A DNA stretch of 64,000 nt from Deltaproteobacteria bacterium (GCA_003647275.1 QMMN01000001.1:1-64000); one strand, 5' to 3'. Shown: positions 17,711-27,516, numbered from the stretch's first letter. The notes: generated from the sequence alone by a model not told the origin. Made by a program: numbers and translations.

Positions 17711-18613
17711 TTAAAACTTCCTTATCTTGCTGACCTCTACGCTGCCCAACAAGCCGCTTGGCTTCACAAATAAAACAACGAGTAATACCAAAAGGGCAAA
17801 AACATCCTTATATCCAGAAGAGATAAGACCCGCCCCAAGGGACTCTATAAGGCCGATGATCAGGCCGCCTATAATGGCCCCCGAGAAACTCCCCATGCCG
17901 CCCAAAGCACAGGCCGAAAACCCTTTGACCGCCAGCATGGCCCCGCGGTCATACTCCATGAGAGAGATGGGGGTAATCACGATACCTCCCAGGGCACCAA
18001 TGGCCGCACTCAAGGCAAAGGACACAAGGATCATATATTTGACATTGATCCCTACCAGACTCGATGCATTGGGATTCACCGCACAGGCCCGCAGGGCCTT
18101 TCCCATGATGGTTCGGTCAAAAAAAAGGGTCAGCACGATCACAACCACCACCAAGAAACCAATGACCCACAGGGCCTGAGGCTGCACCACCGCGCCCCAA
18201 AAAGTCATCGGGTTTCGGCCGGAAAAGGGCGGCAGATCAAAGGGATTCTTTCCCCATATGAACATAGCAGCTCCCCTGATCAAGAAAGACGCGCCAATGG
18301 TGGCAATGACCATGACAAGGACCGAGGGCTTGCGAATCGGCCTGATGGCCAGACGGTCCAAAAGGATACCAACCGTAGTGACGACCAAGATGGTAAGGGG
18401 AAGCGAAAAAACCACAGGTATGTTCAGGGTAACCCGGAAAAAGACCATGACCAGGCCCCCAAGCATGACGAATTCCCCCTGGGCAAAATTGATGGCCTCG
18501 GTGACATTGTAAATGGTATTAAACCCGATGGCCACCATGGCATAGATGCTCCCGATGGTGATGCCGGTTATGGTGTATTGAAGGAGTTGGCTGGCGAGTG
18601 TGATTTCTTCCAT
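17711..18613 (-). CDS. livH: branched-chain amino acid ABC transporter permease
   Basis: A 300-residue inner-membrane permease of the LivH group. The N-terminal G-S-I-Y-A-M-V-A-I-G-F-N-T-I-Y motif, N-F-A-Q-G-E-F-V-M-L-G, and the cytoplasmic loop G-I-N-V-K-Y that contacts the ATPase are visible, with about eight hydrophobic helices. It follows the binding-protein gene after 123 bases and precedes livM, all minus strand. There is no obvious ribosome site at the ATG, but the family N-terminus begins here. Confidence 0.94.
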   Translation of the reverse strand: MEEITLASQLLQYTITGITIGSIYAMVAIGFNTIYNVTEAINFAQGEFVMLGGLVMVFFRVTLNIPVVFSLPLTILVVTTVGILLDRLAIRPIRKPSVLVMVIATIGASFLIRGAAMFIWGKNPFDLPPFSGRNPMTFWGAVVQPQALWVIGFLVVVVIVLTLFFDRTIMGKALRACAVNPNASSLVGINVKYMILVSFALSAAIGALGGIVITPISLMEYDRGAMLAVKGFSACALGGMGSFSGAIIGGLIIGLIESLGAGLISSGYKDVFALLVLLVVLFVKPSGLLGSVEVSKIRKF

Positions 18614-18685
18614 AAGCTGAATTGGCCGGTTGAGCCGATTGGGTGCCTTAAACCTGTTGGGCCGGTTTGGGCTGTTGCGAGTGAC

Positions 18686-18714
18686 GGGTTGTGCTTACAA
18701 CCAACGCACAACCC
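18686..18714 (-). promoter_or_regulatory. intercistronic hairpin between the binding-protein and livH genes
   Basis: GGGTTGTGC (18686-18694) and GCACAACCC (18706-18714) form a 9-bp stem with an 11-base loop just after the binding-protein stop. No T-run follows on the minus strand, so it is more likely an mRNA-stabilising or attenuating hairpin that favours the binding protein over the permeases. Confidence 0.5.
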
Positions 18715-18736
18715 GCAACCCGCATAAAAGAAAAAA

Positions 18737-19927
18737 CTAATCGGCTATGGCCCAGTCTCCGCTTTTCACCACAACCATCTGGAAGGCCTCTTTGGTCAGA
18801 CCATTATGGTCCTTGGGTGAGAAGTTGAATACGCCGTGTTGTCCCACGAAACCCTTGAGATTTTCCAGATAATCCCTGATCTTCGCCTTATTGGGTCCCA
18901 CAGCTTCCAAGGCCTTATGCACCATCGAGAGGGCATCCCAGGCATGGCCGCCAAAGGATGACAAAGGTTCATTGTATTTTGCTTTGTAGGCCTTCAGATA
19001 TCCCATGGTGACCTGCTTTTGCGGGTGGTTATCCGGAAGGATTTCGGCAATATTACAGGCCCCTAGAGGACAGTACACCCCTTCGGCAGCGCCTGCTGCC
19101 AACTTAATGTTTTTGCGGCTTCCAAAACCATGGCTCTGATACATGGTGATATTGGTCATATCCAGCTCTTTCCAATTTCTCACCACAACCACCTGGGTCG
19201 GACCGATAGACCAGTTCACGATGGCCTGAGGGGCCAGTCCCTTGATCTTGGTAAGCTGGGCTGTCATATCCGTGTCCTTTGGGCCATATTTTTCATCTGC
19301 CACGATGGTTATGCCGTACTTGGGGGCAAGCCGCAGCAACTCTCCGCGGCCGCTTGCGCCAAAGCCTGAGGTGACCGACATAATGGCGATCTTTGAGATG
19401 CCGTGCTTTTTCATGTGGGTATAAATGGCCTCCACAGCCATGCTGTCAGACTGGGGGGTCTTGAACACCCACTTCCACTGTTCACCGGTATCAGGATTTT
19501 TGGTAACAATCTTGTAACTGGCCGCGCACGATATCAGGGGGATCTCATGCTTTTCTGCCTCCGGGACCACCGCCAAAGAAAGGCCGCTCAAGGAGGGTCC
19601 AATGATGACGCAGACCTTATCCCGGGTAATCAGCTTCCGCACGGCAAGGGCACACTTGGTGGAATCCCCTTCATCGTCATAGATGACCAGCTCCAGGAGG
19701 TGGCCATTGATGCCACCTTTCTGGTTGATCTCTTCCTGAAGCATCAGGGCTGTTTTCTTTTCAGGGTCGCCCAAGAAGGAGGCCCTCCCCGTCACCGAGA
19801 AGACAGCCCCGACCTTATACGCCTTGGCAGCTTGGACCCGCCCCACAGGCATCAGGATGAGGGTTGCCACCAAAACCACGGTTATCAAGCAAGCCGCACC
19901 TTTGCCGATCGTCTGTTTTCGTTTCAT
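18737..19927 (-). CDS. livK: branched-chain amino acid ABC transporter substrate-binding protein
   Basis: A 396-residue periplasmic binding protein. The N-terminus has a lysine-rich start, a hydrophobic stretch and a cleavage site near V-Q-A-A, followed by the LivK-like opening V-G-A-V-F-S-V-T-G-R-A-S-F-L-G and V-I-I-G-P-S-L-S-G near residue 110. The start has GGAGG upstream. Substrates in this family include aliphatic and aromatic amino acids and aromatic acids; the linked phenylacetate-CoA ligase makes an aromatic ligand plausible. Confidence 0.92.
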   Translation of the reverse strand: MKRKQTIGKGAACLITVVLVATLILMPVGRVQAAKAYKVGAVFSVTGRASFLGDPEKKTALMLQEEINQKGGINGHLLELVIYDDEGDSTKCALAVRKLITRDKVCVIIGPSLSGLSLAVVPEAEKHEIPLISCAASYKIVTKNPDTGEQWKWVFKTPQSDSMAVEAIYTHMKKHGISKIAIMSVTSGFGASGRGELLRLAPKYGITIVADEKYGPKDTDMTAQLTKIKGLAPQAIVNWSIGPTQVVVVRNWKELDMTNITMYQSHGFGSRKNIKLAAGAAEGVYCPLGACNIAEILPDNHPQKQVTMGYLKAYKAKYNEPLSSFGGHAWDALSMVHKALEAVGPNKAKIRDYLENLKGFVGQHGVFNFSPKDHNGLTKEAFQMVVVKSGDWAIAD

Positions 19928-19986
19928 CTCCGCTTTCCTCCTTATTTTTATGAGGTTTTCAGTAGCCAGGATTTACAACCCTTGGG

Positions 19987-20418
19987 CTACATGGTGTATA
20001 CGGTCTTTCCCTCCAATACCTTGATATTGTTTTCCAGGAGGCGTTTGATCGCAGCATCAATATCGTCAAAACGGAAGATGATGACTGCATTTTCGCCGCT
20101 GTGTTGGACAAAGGCATACATATATTCGACGTTTATATTTCCCTTGCTCAAAATCTCTAAGATACGGTTCAGCCCCCCGGGCCTGTCATCCACCTCCACA
20201 GCGACCACATTGCTTTTGCCCACCGTGAAGCCTTGCTCCTTTAAGGCCGCCTTTGCTTTGTCGTTGTCGTCAACAATAAGGCGCAGGATCCCGAAATCAG
20301 ATGTGTCGGCCAGAGAGAGCGCCCGGATATTGACCCCCGCCTTCCCCAGCACACGGGTTACCTCGGCGAGCCGGCCTGCCCTGTTTTCCAAAAATATTGA
20401 TATTTGTTCTACTCGCAT
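19987..20418 (-). CDS. tandem ACT-domain protein
   Basis: A 143-residue soluble protein made of two ACT domains (first opening [15 protein letters not shown], second [13 protein letters not shown]). ACT domains bind amino acids. This two-domain form is often encoded between phenylacetate-CoA ligase and branched-chain transporter genes in anaerobes, as here, and is thought to sense the amino acid being degraded. GGAGGG precedes the ATG. It lies 14 bases after paaK. Confidence 0.92.
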   Translation of the reverse strand: MRVEQISIFLENRAGRLAEVTRVLGKAGVNIRALSLADTSDFGILRLIVDDNDKAKAALKEQGFTVGKSNVVAVEVDDRPGGLNRILEILSKGNINVEYMYAFVQHSGENAVIIFRFDDIDAAIKRLLENNIKVLEGKTVYTM

Positions 20419-20432
20419 GACGCCCTCCTTTG

Positions 20433-21734
20433 CTACAGCTTACGCTTGTCGATCACCCTTTTAGCCTTTCCTTCACTCCGCTGAATGGTCTTGGGTTCGA
20501 CCAAGCGGACCTTGCACGAGACTCCCAGCAGGTCTTTTATATCCTTTTCAATCTCTCTTTCCATGTTCTGAAGGTCCTTCACGGCATCAGAAAAGACGTT
20601 TTCGTTGACCTCAATATTCACCTCTAAGGTATCCATGTGCCCCTTGCGGTCAACAATCAACAGGTAGTACGGTGCCACATCCTTTCTGGTCATCAACACA
20701 CTTTCAATCTGGGAAGGAAATACGTTCACACCCCGGATGATGAGCATATCATCCGAGCGTCCTGTAACGCGTCCCATGCGAACTAGGGTCCTGCCGCATC
20801 TGCACGGCTCGCGATATAGCACAGAGAGATCCCGGGTCCGATACCGAATCAACGGGAAGGCTTCTTTGGTAAGCGTGGTAAAGACAAGCTCCCCTGGCTC
20901 CCCGTACGGAAGCACCTCGCCTGTCTCAGGATCAATAATCTCTGGAATGAAATGATCTTCAAAGATATGAAGCCCTTGTTTGGCCTCCACACATTCGACT
21001 GCAACACCCGGTCCTATGATCTCGCTCAGACCGTAGATGTCCACTGCATCGATCCCAAGCTGATTTTCAATCTCCTTGCGCATATTTTCGCTCCAGGGCT
21101 CAGCACCGCAGACGCCTATCCTAAACTTCAGTGACTTGAAATCAACACCTTCTTCGGCCGCCACCTCACCTAGGCGAAGGGCATAAGAGGGTGTGCATGA
21201 CAAGACCGTGGCCCCAAAGTCCTTCATCAACATGACTTGTCGTTTGGTGTTGCCGCCAGAGACTGGAATAACCGATGCCCCCAACCGCTCAGCGCCATAG
21301 TGAAAGCCAAGACCACCGGTAAAGAGGCCGTAACCATAGGCATTATGAACAATGTCTCCCTTGTGTGTGCCTGCAGCCGCCAGGGTGCGAGCCATAAGAT
21401 CTGACCACGTATCAATATCTCGACGGGTGTAGCCCACCACCGTGGGTTTACCAGTCGTTCCGGAGGAGGCGTGGATGCGCACCACATTCTCCATGGGCGT
21501 GGCAAACATAGCAAATGGATAATTGTCCCGCAAATCCTGTTTCATGGTAAAAGGGAGTTTTTGCAGGTCCTCAAGGGCCCTGATATCGCCTGGCTTGACC
21601 CCCTTTTCATCAAAGGCCTTTTTATAAAAGGGAACCGTGGCGTAAACCTTTTCAACCACCTGCTGAAGCCGTTTTAGCTGTATGGCTTCCAGTGCTTCCC
21701 GTGGCAGGGTCTCAAACTCTTCATCATAAATCAT
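20433..21734 (-). CDS. paaK: phenylacetate-CoA ligase
   Basis: A 433-residue adenylate-forming enzyme joining phenylacetate (or a related aryl acid) to CoA with ATP. The ATP motif [14 protein letters not shown] is near residue 92, with [10 protein letters not shown] in the middle and the C-terminal [16 protein letters not shown] hinge. GGAGG supports the start. It heads a minus-strand group with the ACT protein and LivK-H-M, suggesting uptake and oxidative catabolism of aromatic amino acids through arylacetates. No indolepyruvate oxidoreductase gene is in the window. Confidence 0.95.
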   Translation of the reverse strand: MIYDEEFETLPREALEAIQLKRLQQVVEKVYATVPFYKKAFDEKGVKPGDIRALEDLQKLPFTMKQDLRDNYPFAMFATPMENVVRIHASSGTTGKPTVVGYTRRDIDTWSDLMARTLAAAGTHKGDIVHNAYGYGLFTGGLGFHYGAERLGASVIPVSGGNTKRQVMLMKDFGATVLSCTPSYALRLGEVAAEEGVDFKSLKFRIGVCGAEPWSENMRKEIENQLGIDAVDIYGLSEIIGPGVAVECVEAKQGLHIFEDHFIPEIIDPETGEVLPYGEPGELVFTTLTKEAFPLIRYRTRDLSVLYREPCRCGRTLVRMGRVTGRSDDMLIIRGVNVFPSQIESVLMTRKDVAPYYLLIVDRKGHMDTLEVNIEVNENVFSDAVKDLQNMEREIEKDIKDLLGVSCKVRLVEPKTIQRSEGKAKRVIDKRKL

Positions 21735-21767
21735 ACACCATACCTCCTTCCAAAAGCCTTAATTAAA

Positions 21768-22481
21768 CTATTTCGAAGTCAAAGCCCCCTTGAGACGAAG
21801 CACCTTTTCTTTAGCGATCTGAAAACTGACCGATTCTGGATAGTCCTGGACCAGGCAGTTGTATGCTTTAAGGGCCTTTTCCTGATTATTCAACGCCTCG
21901 TGCATGCGAGCCAAGTTGTAGTAGGCATCTGCCTTCATGAATTCATCTTGAGTGTCAGTTATCCTCTGAAAGTATTCTGCGGCGGACTTGTAGTCTTTTT
22001 GGGCTTCATAGGCATATGCGATGCCGTCCCAGATAAGTTTTTGAATGGCACCTTCTCCTGAAAAAGCACCGAGCGCCTTTTGATATAACTCAATTGCCTT
22101 TTGGTAATCGCCCTTACGATAACTCATGTCTGCATACGCAATGAGGCTGAGCTGCGCTGCATGGGTGGATGGATATTCTCTGATCACCGCCTCAAATTGT
22201 TCAATCGCTTTTTCCTGGGCATCCGAGGCCTTATGCCCTGAAATCCCAGCCAGATAGTGCAAACGCCCTTGCTCAAACATGGCATAGGCCTTGCGTTCAG
22301 ACAGGTTTGAAAAATACCGAAACCCAGCAAAGGCTAAGGCCACGACAATCACACCGATCAAAGTCACAAAAACAGACCTTTGATTGCTGGCTACAAACTG
22401 AATGGCTCTGGCCGAAACGGTAAGAAACTCATCCGGCTCTTTCAATAATTGTTTTCTCGTAACCCGCTTCTTCTTGGCCAT
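21768..22481 (-). CDS. TPR-repeat membrane-anchored protein (YfgM-like)
   Basis: A 237-residue protein with a basic N-terminus (K-K-K-R-V-T-R-K), one hydrophobic helix at about residues 37-56 and then four to five tetratricopeptide-like repeats facing the periplasm. This is the layout of YfgM-type proteins and related TPR anchors that assist protein assembly. GGAGG precedes the ATG. It lies between pyrF and paaK on the same strand. The partner is unknown. Confidence 0.8.
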   Translation of the reverse strand: MAKKKRVTRKQLLKEPDEFLTVSARAIQFVASNQRSVFVTLIGVIVVALAFAGFRYFSNLSERKAYAMFEQGRLHYLAGISGHKASDAQEKAIEQFEAVIREYPSTHAAQLSLIAYADMSYRKGDYQKAIELYQKALGAFSGEGAIQKLIWDGIAYAYEAQKDYKSAAEYFQRITDTQDEFMKADAYYNLARMHEALNNQEKALKAYNCLVQDYPESVSFQIAKEKVLRLKGALTSK

Positions 22482-22522
22482 GGGACCTCCTTACAAACAA
22501 TATCCCCGGCAGGATCTACACG

Positions 22523-23230
22523 CTATTGGGAACATGAAATTACAGATCGAATCTGTGCCTGCATATTTTTTATCACGGCGACCGGGTCAGAAGCATCCCG
22601 TATGGGCCGACCTACCACAATGTAATCTGCCCCGTTTTCAAACGCCTCCTTCACATCGACCGTGCGTTTCTGGTCATCCGTGTTTTTTACCGGTCGGATC
22701 CCCGGCGCAACAACCAAAAAATTTCCCCCGAGCGCCTTTCTCAACATGGGCGCTTCTAGGCCTGAAGAAATCACCCCGCTGCAACCGATCTCAAGGGCCC
22801 GCTTGGCACGTGAAAGGACAAGATCCCTGACTGAACATTGAAAGCCCAAATCCCTCATATCAGCCTCATCCAAACTCGTAAGGACGGTGACCGCAAGAAT
22901 CTGCACATCTTGTGCGGCCTCCACAGCAGACCTGAGCATGGCGTCGTTTCCGTGGACAGTAGCAAAGGTGACTCCCCTGTCTGTTAATGCCTTCACGGCC
23001 AATTTGACTGTTTCAGGCACATCAAAAAACTTCAGATCCACGAATACTTTCAGGCCCCTGTTGCATATCCACTCCACAATATCAAACCATCCCACCAGAA
23101 AAAGCTGAAGCCCCACCTTGAAGAACCTGGTGTGAGCTTCCAGTGTCTCAACCCACCTCTTGGCCTCTTCCCTGCTTGATACATCCAGGGCGAAAATAAT
23201 CCGTTCGTTTAAAGGAATATCCTTTGCCAT
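22523..23230 (-). CDS. pyrF: orotidine 5'-phosphate decarboxylase
   Basis: The last step of UMP synthesis. The 235-residue protein has the opening I-I-F-A-L-D-V-S-S-R-E-E-A, the catalytic D-L-K-F-F-D-V-P motif (Lys and Asp of the active site) near residue 66, and the phosphate-binding C-terminal G-R-P-I-R-D-A-S-D-P. Normal length and complete. It heads the minus-strand run through the TPR protein to paaK. Confidence 0.96.
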   Translation of the reverse strand: MAKDIPLNERIIFALDVSSREEAKRWVETLEAHTRFFKVGLQLFLVGWFDIVEWICNRGLKVFVDLKFFDVPETVKLAVKALTDRGVTFATVHGNDAMLRSAVEAAQDVQILAVTVLTSLDEADMRDLGFQCSVRDLVLSRAKRALEIGCSGVISSGLEAPMLRKALGGNFLVVAPGIRPVKNTDDQKRTVDVKEAFENGADYIVVGRPIRDASDPVAVIKNMQAQIRSVISCSQ

Positions 23231-24072
23231 TGCTCATTCACCGGTTTGGCTTCTCTCCTTTGCCATTGGTAGCCTCTTCACCCAAGGGCCATAAAGGATC
23301 ATTTGCCTTTAATACGATATCCCAGGAATTGCAAGACCTATGTAGCATCACAGAGGGCTGTTCTTAGCTGTGTTTGGGCACCCAAATCAAGCAGGGAAAG
23401 GGTTGAACGGGTTACAGACCCATCATATCGTTTTGGGTGATTATGCGAGAGGCATAAAATAGTCTTTATCTGATCGAGCACCATTTTGTATTGGGCTTCC
23501 CTTGGTTTTCACTGCGAGTTATTCATGACAGTTGACAATGTCTCCAATGTGTCCCGTCTCCAACGGCTCCTGCATTTCAATGCCCTGACAAAGTAACTGC
23601 CTGACCCATGTCAAAGGGAGGGAACTTTTCTTAAACGACAAGAACAATGATATTCAGAGGAAACGATTCCCAAAGCAAAAAGATGCCCGAAGTGGAATGC
23701 CTCTCAAGGCTGAAAAGAGTTTGCACATGAAATAGGAGACTCTGGATATTCAGAACAAACGAATTGACAGGGTGTTGTCTAAACAAAAACTTCTTTGAGT
23801 CACTAAAACGTTTTAGACAAAGCGAAAAGGGTATTCGAGCAACAGCCTGTTGATTTGATATTAAACTGTCATGGCTGCCGAAAAGGGTCTGGATTAATTA
23901 TTGAAATAGTTTTATGCTGATGATCAGCACGTGATGCCATTTCAAAAAAATTGAGGTTGCTAAGAAGGGCCCCGGGTCGTTCGTGGTAATATAGATGTGG
24001 CTATTGTCCACTGGAAACCCAACAACGATGATCAACTGGCGCCCATGCACTTAGAGAAAGGGGGCAGGACAA
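23231..24072. other. 842-base intergenic region with palindromes, no gene seen
   Basis: No convincing coding frame. It holds the hairpin TTTGGG-CA-CCCAAA (23373-23386), the 14-base perfect palindrome CTAAAACGTTTTAG (23803-23816), which lies in an inverted pair TTGTCTAAA (23775-23783) / TTTAGACAA (23812-23820), and one copy of the AACAGCCTGTT motif (23841-23851). The palindromes could be regulator sites for the downstream nitroreductase gene. Confidence 0.45.
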
Positions 24073-24783
24073 ATGGAAGACGCCGTGTTCACACTCCGAG
24101 GATTTAGCCTGATACCACTCATTACAGGGTTGATTATCTTCGCGCCATTTTGCAGCCTTGCCGCGGGGGCGTCAGGCATCAGCCTGCCTGCACCCTCCCA
24201 CAAAGGGACCCTCACGGTAGAAGAAGCCCTCAAGGCCCGGCGCACCCATCGCTCATTCAAGCCTCGATCGCTCACCCTTAAGCAGTTTTCGCAAATTCTG
24301 TGGGGTGCCTATGGGGTGACAGCCAAGTCCTCCGGCTATGATTTGAAAACAGCACCATCAGCCGGCGCTCTGTACCCCATCGATATCTATGCCGTTGTGG
24401 GCCAAGCGGGTGTAGATACCCTGCGGCCGGGTGTTTACCACTACTGTCCTGAAAACCACAGCATAGAGTGTACCAAGGAGAGGGATCTGCGGGCTGCCGT
24501 GGCCAAGCACTCATTGCGCCAAATGTGGATGGCCAAGGCACCTGTGATATTGGTCATAACAGGGAAATATGCCCGTTGCTGCGTCAAGTATGGCCGTCGA
24601 GGTGTGACCTATACTCACATCGAGGCTGGCCACGTAGGCCAAAACGTTTTTCTGCAGGCCGAAGCCATAGGGCTCAAGGCAGGCATTGTGGGTGCCTTCA
24701 ACAACGAGCAGATCATCAAGACCCTCGGGATTCCCGCCGAACATGACCCTCTCCTGATGATGCCGGTGGGTTTTCCGGACTGA
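24073..24783 (+). CDS. SagB-type nitroreductase-fold oxidoreductase, probably exported
   Basis: A 236-residue FMN-type protein. After a hydrophobic N-terminus that looks like a signal peptide (cleavage near S-L-A-A-G-A), the nitroreductase motifs appear: R-R-T-H-R-S-F near residue 57, A-P-S-A-G-A-L-Y-P-I-D near 95, and G-H-V-G-Q-N-V-F-L-Q-A-E-A-I-G-L near 190. SagB proteins are dehydrogenases on peptide azolines, but many stand-alone homologues have other roles. No cyclodehydratase or precursor peptide gene is nearby, so an azoline role is not supported. Confidence 0.85.
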   Translation: MEDAVFTLRGFSLIPLITGLIIFAPFCSLAAGASGISLPAPSHKGTLTVEEALKARRTHRSFKPRSLTLKQFSQILWGAYGVTAKSSGYDLKTAPSAGALYPIDIYAVVGQAGVDTLRPGVYHYCPENHSIECTKERDLRAAVAKHSLRQMWMAKAPVILVITGKYARCCVKYGRRGVTYTHIEAGHVGQNVFLQAEAIGLKAGIVGAFNNEQIIKTLGIPAEHDPLLMMPVGFPD

Positions 24784-24912
24784 GGATCAACAGAATGAGG
24801 GCGTCTGAGTGTCTGGATTGAATAATTGGGCAAAAATCATCATTGACGATAGTCGATACATGAAAGAAGTAGAACAGGAGAATTTCTTAATTGTCACTTC
24901 CCCTCATAAGGG

Positions 24913-25148
24913 CTACAACTGATTTCAAAACCTCTTTTCGAGCCAATTTTGACCATTTTGTAAGAAGTTCTTAGCGAAGTGGATCGTAAAAATTGTCACT
25001 GTTTGAGGGTGTTGGCCCGAGTTGGCGCATGGGTTGCGGCTGACGCCTTGGACAGAGGCACGACGTGCTACAATTTTAGCGAAGCGAGCTTAGAACTTCT
25101 TACAAAATGGTCAAACAAGCGAGAGAAAGGTTTTGCAACCGCTTCTAT
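24913..25148. repeat. inverted-repeat element, copy B (MITE-like)
   Basis: A 236-bp imperfect palindrome. The left arm (24913-24999) with CAAAACC and TTTGACCATTTTGTAAGAAG mirrors the right arm (25065-25148). The right end, read in reverse, matches the left arm of the 14861-14960 element over about 42 bp. No transposase gene. It fills the gap between the SagB-type and YjbQ genes. Confidence 0.65.
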
Positions 25149-25251
25149 GGAGAAGCTTTCCGATTTACTCACAAGCGATCACTTTCAGTTGAGCGCTATC
25201 GTTCAACTGATTCAATACAAGCACCTATTCAGGAAGGGAGGAAGATGACCA

Positions 25252-25689
25252 ATGAGCTTGTCAGTCGTCTATTGTCAGAGCTTAAAGATTTCTATGGATA
25301 CCGGCCCAGATATTGTTGACATGACCGATAAGCTCGCCCTGATGGCACAAAAAGCAGGTGTAGAAAACGGTGTCTTGCATGCTACGGTAATAGGCTCAAC
25401 TGGATCTTTGACAACAATTGAGCATGAGCCGGGTGTGATTGAGGACCTGAAACGGGCCATCTCCAGACTTGCTCCTCCGGATATGGCATATGAACATGAA
25501 AAGGCGTGGCATGACGGAAATGGCCACAGCCACGTGCAGGCCGCCCTGATGGGGCCATCCATATCTATTCCGGTACGCAATGGCGCTTTGACCCTTGGAA
25601 CGTGGCAGCAGGTCGTGATCATCAACCATGACAACCGCCCTCGCCAAAGACGCGTGGAGGTCACAGTTATTGGCAGCCCAAGAGAATGA
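25252..25689 (+). CDS. YjbQ-family protein (UPF0047)
   Basis: A 145-residue soluble protein with the family signature H-D-G-N-G-H-S-H-V-Q-A-A-L-M-G-P-S near residue 95 and G-T-W-Q-Q-V-V near the end. Members can act as weak thiamine phosphate synthases; the true role is unsettled. ATG 25252 has GGGAGG ten bases upstream; another ATG at 25245 has better spacing, but its frame does not encode the family. It is upstream of the queD-E-C genes on the same strand. Confidence 0.9.
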   Translation: MSLSVVYCQSLKISMDTGPDIVDMTDKLALMAQKAGVENGVLHATVIGSTGSLTTIEHEPGVIEDLKRAISRLAPPDMAYEHEKAWHDGNGHSHVQAALMGPSISIPVRNGALTLGTWQQVVIINHDNRPRQRRVEVTVIGSPRE

Positions 25690-25769
25690 AGGTAGAATAA
25701 GATGCAATGGATTTAATAAGCCCGGGTAGAAGGGGACTTTGGGCTGTCATTTAGCAAAATGGAGGCAAT

Positions 25770-26150
25770 ATGCGCGACGTTTTTGAGGTGTACGTGAAGA
25801 CCCATTTTTCAGCTGCCCATTCTCTCAGGGGTTACCCGGGCGATTGTGCCCGGACACACGGGCACAACTGGACCATTGAAGTCTTTGTCAAATGCAAGGA
25901 ACTGAATGAGATCGGCATAGGCATCGATTTCAGGAATATCAAAAAGGCTGTCAAAAACGTACTACAGGATTTAGATCACTTCAACCTCAACGATCTTCCG
26001 GCGTTTAAGAAAGTGAACCCGACATCCGAGAACATTGCAAGGTTTCTGTATCAAGCGTTGCGTCAGAAGCTTAACTCGGACGTTGTAGAAGTTTCCAAGG
26101 TCAAGGCTTCTGAAACGCCTGGAGCTGGGGTCTCTTATTGGGAGGAATAG
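25770..26150 (+). CDS. queD: 6-carboxytetrahydropterin synthase
   Basis: Second step of queuosine/preQ0 synthesis, converting dihydroneopterin triphosphate to 6-carboxytetrahydropterin. The 126-residue protein has the zinc ligands H-F-S-A-A-H and H-G-H-N-W and the catalytic Cys in G-D-C-A-R-T-H-G-H. GGAGG precedes the ATG. queE starts with GTG directly after its stop, so translation is coupled. No folE (GTP cyclohydrolase) gene is in the window. Confidence 0.95.
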   Translation: MRDVFEVYVKTHFSAAHSLRGYPGDCARTHGHNWTIEVFVKCKELNEIGIGIDFRNIKKAVKNVLQDLDHFNLNDLPAFKKVNPTSENIARFLYQALRQKLNSDVVEVSKVKASETPGAGVSYWEE

Positions 26151-26798
26151 GTGGGATTGAAAGTCAACGAAATTTTCTACAGCATTCAGGGGGAATCCTC
26201 ATACGCCGGCCGCCCCTGCATTTTTGTAAGACTCACCGGATGTAACCTCAGGTGTTCATATTGCGACACCCAGTATGCCTATGAAGAGGGGAAGGAAATG
26301 GAGATCGACGCCATTGTCAGTCAGGTCGAAAGTTGTCAATGCTCTCTCGTTGAGGTGACCGGCGGTGAACCGTTAATCCAACAAGAGACGCCTGCCCTTG
26401 TCTACCGCTTGTTGGAGCAAGGCTATGAGGTCCTGATGGAAACCAACGGCAGCCAGGACATTAGCCGGGTCGATGATCGCTGCGTTAAGGTTGTGGATAT
26501 CAAATGCCCCTCCAGCGGCCAGATAAGTCAAAACGACTTAGGGAATCTGAACAGGTTGACTGATAAGGATGAACTCAAATTTGTTATTGGCAACCGGAAG
26601 GACTATGAGTACGCTAAGAAAATACTGACCACCGCGAATCGTAACCGATTGAGCAAAAATCCGGTTTACTTTGTGCCTGTCTTTGGGAAGATGGCGCCAA
26701 GCATGTTAGCGAAATGGATCTTGGGGGACCGCCTGAACGTTAGACTCCAATTACAGCTCCATAAAATCATTTGGTCCCCTGAAAAAAGGGGGGTTTAA
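26151..26798 (+). CDS. queE: 7-carboxy-7-deazaguanine synthase (radical SAM)
   Basis: Third step of preQ0 synthesis. The radical-SAM cluster motif [10 protein letters not shown] lies near residue 27 in a 215-residue protein, preceded by the typical opening [15 protein letters not shown] near residue 79 is the SAM-contact motif. The GTG start at 26151 has GGGAGG just upstream and abuts the queD stop. Confidence 0.95.
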   Translation: MGLKVNEIFYSIQGESSYAGRPCIFVRLTGCNLRCSYCDTQYAYEEGKEMEIDAIVSQVESCQCSLVEVTGGEPLIQQETPALVYRLLEQGYEVLMETNGSQDISRVDDRCVKVVDIKCPSSGQISQNDLGNLNRLTDKDELKFVIGNRKDYEYAKKILTTANRNRLSKNPVYFVPVFGKMAPSMLAKWILGDRLNVRLQLQLHKIIWSPEKRGV

Positions 26799-26811
26799 TA
26801 GAGGGTTCGCC

Positions 26812-27516
26812 ATGAGCAACAAGAAGAAAGCCATCGTTCTTTCAAGCGGCGGGCTCGATTCCTCGACAGCCATGGCCATGGCCAGGCAAGAGGGGTACGA
26901 AGTCTACAGCTTAACCTTTAGCTACGGCCAGCGTCACACATGGGAGTTAGGGGCAGCCCAGAGGATTGCGAAGGCACTTGGTGCCAAAGAGCACCTGGTT
27001 ATCCAGATTAGCTTGCGTCAGATCGGCGGCTCTGCGCTTACCGATGACATCGACGTGCCTAAAGGTAGAAGCGAGCGGGAGATGAAGAAAGAAATCCCTG
27101 TAACCTATGTCCCTGCTCGTAACACCATCTTTCTCTCCTATGCGTTGAGCTGGGCGGAGGTGCTGGTGGCGTCAGACATCTTTATCGGGGTGAATGCCAT
27201 TGATTACAGCGGATACCCGGACTGCCGGCCCGAATACATCGAGGCCTTTGAGCGTATGGCAAACCTGGCTACCAAAACAGGGGTTGAGGGCAAAACAAGA
27301 ATCAGAATCAAGACACCCCTCATCAACATGACCAAGGCAGAAATTATTCAAAAAGGCACCGCACTCGGTGTTGATTTTAGCATGACCCATAGTTGCTATG
27401 ACCCTTCACCAGAAGGTAGGGCCTGTGGGCAGTGTGACAGTTGCCTTCTGAGAAAAAAGGGGTTTGCAGAAGCCGGTGTCCCAGATCCAACAAAGTATGT
27501 TGGAGGAGATATTTGA
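26812..27516 (+). CDS. queC: 7-cyano-7-deazaguanine (preQ0) synthase
   Basis: It converts 7-carboxy-7-deazaguanine to preQ0 with ATP and ammonia. The 234-residue protein has the PP-loop S-S-G-G-L-D-S-S-T near residue 11 and the zinc-binding C-terminus (H-S-C-Y, then C-G-Q-C-D-S-C). It is third in the queD-E-C operon, 13 bases after queE. Immediately after the stop GGGCAAA-A-TTTGCCC forms a short perfect inverted repeat. Confidence 0.96.
   Translation: MSNKKKAIVLSSGGLDSSTAMAMARQEGYEVYSLTFSYGQRHTWELGAAQRIAKALGAKEHLVIQISLRQIGGSALTDDIDVPKGRSEREMKKEIPVTYVPARNTIFLSYALSWAEVLVASDIFIGVNAIDYSGYPDCRPEYIEAFERMANLATKTGVEGKTRIRIKTPLINMTKAEIIQKGTALGVDFSMTHSCYDPSPEGRACGQCDSCLLRKKGFAEAGVPDPTKYVGGDI

Noticed and set aside
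24979-25319. Plus-strand frames through the 24913 element and the YjbQ start
   Set aside because: They overlap the palindromic arms and the YjbQ gene in a wrong frame, and show no family similarity.
24073-25689. Azole-modified peptide (SagB-type) biosynthesis cluster
   Set aside because: No cyclodehydratase, precursor peptide or exporter gene lies nearby; YjbQ and the que genes belong to other pathways.
25690-25769. Possible preQ1 riboswitch before queD
   Set aside because: An AGCCC/GGGCT pairing exists, but the conserved preQ1 aptamer pattern could not be found.
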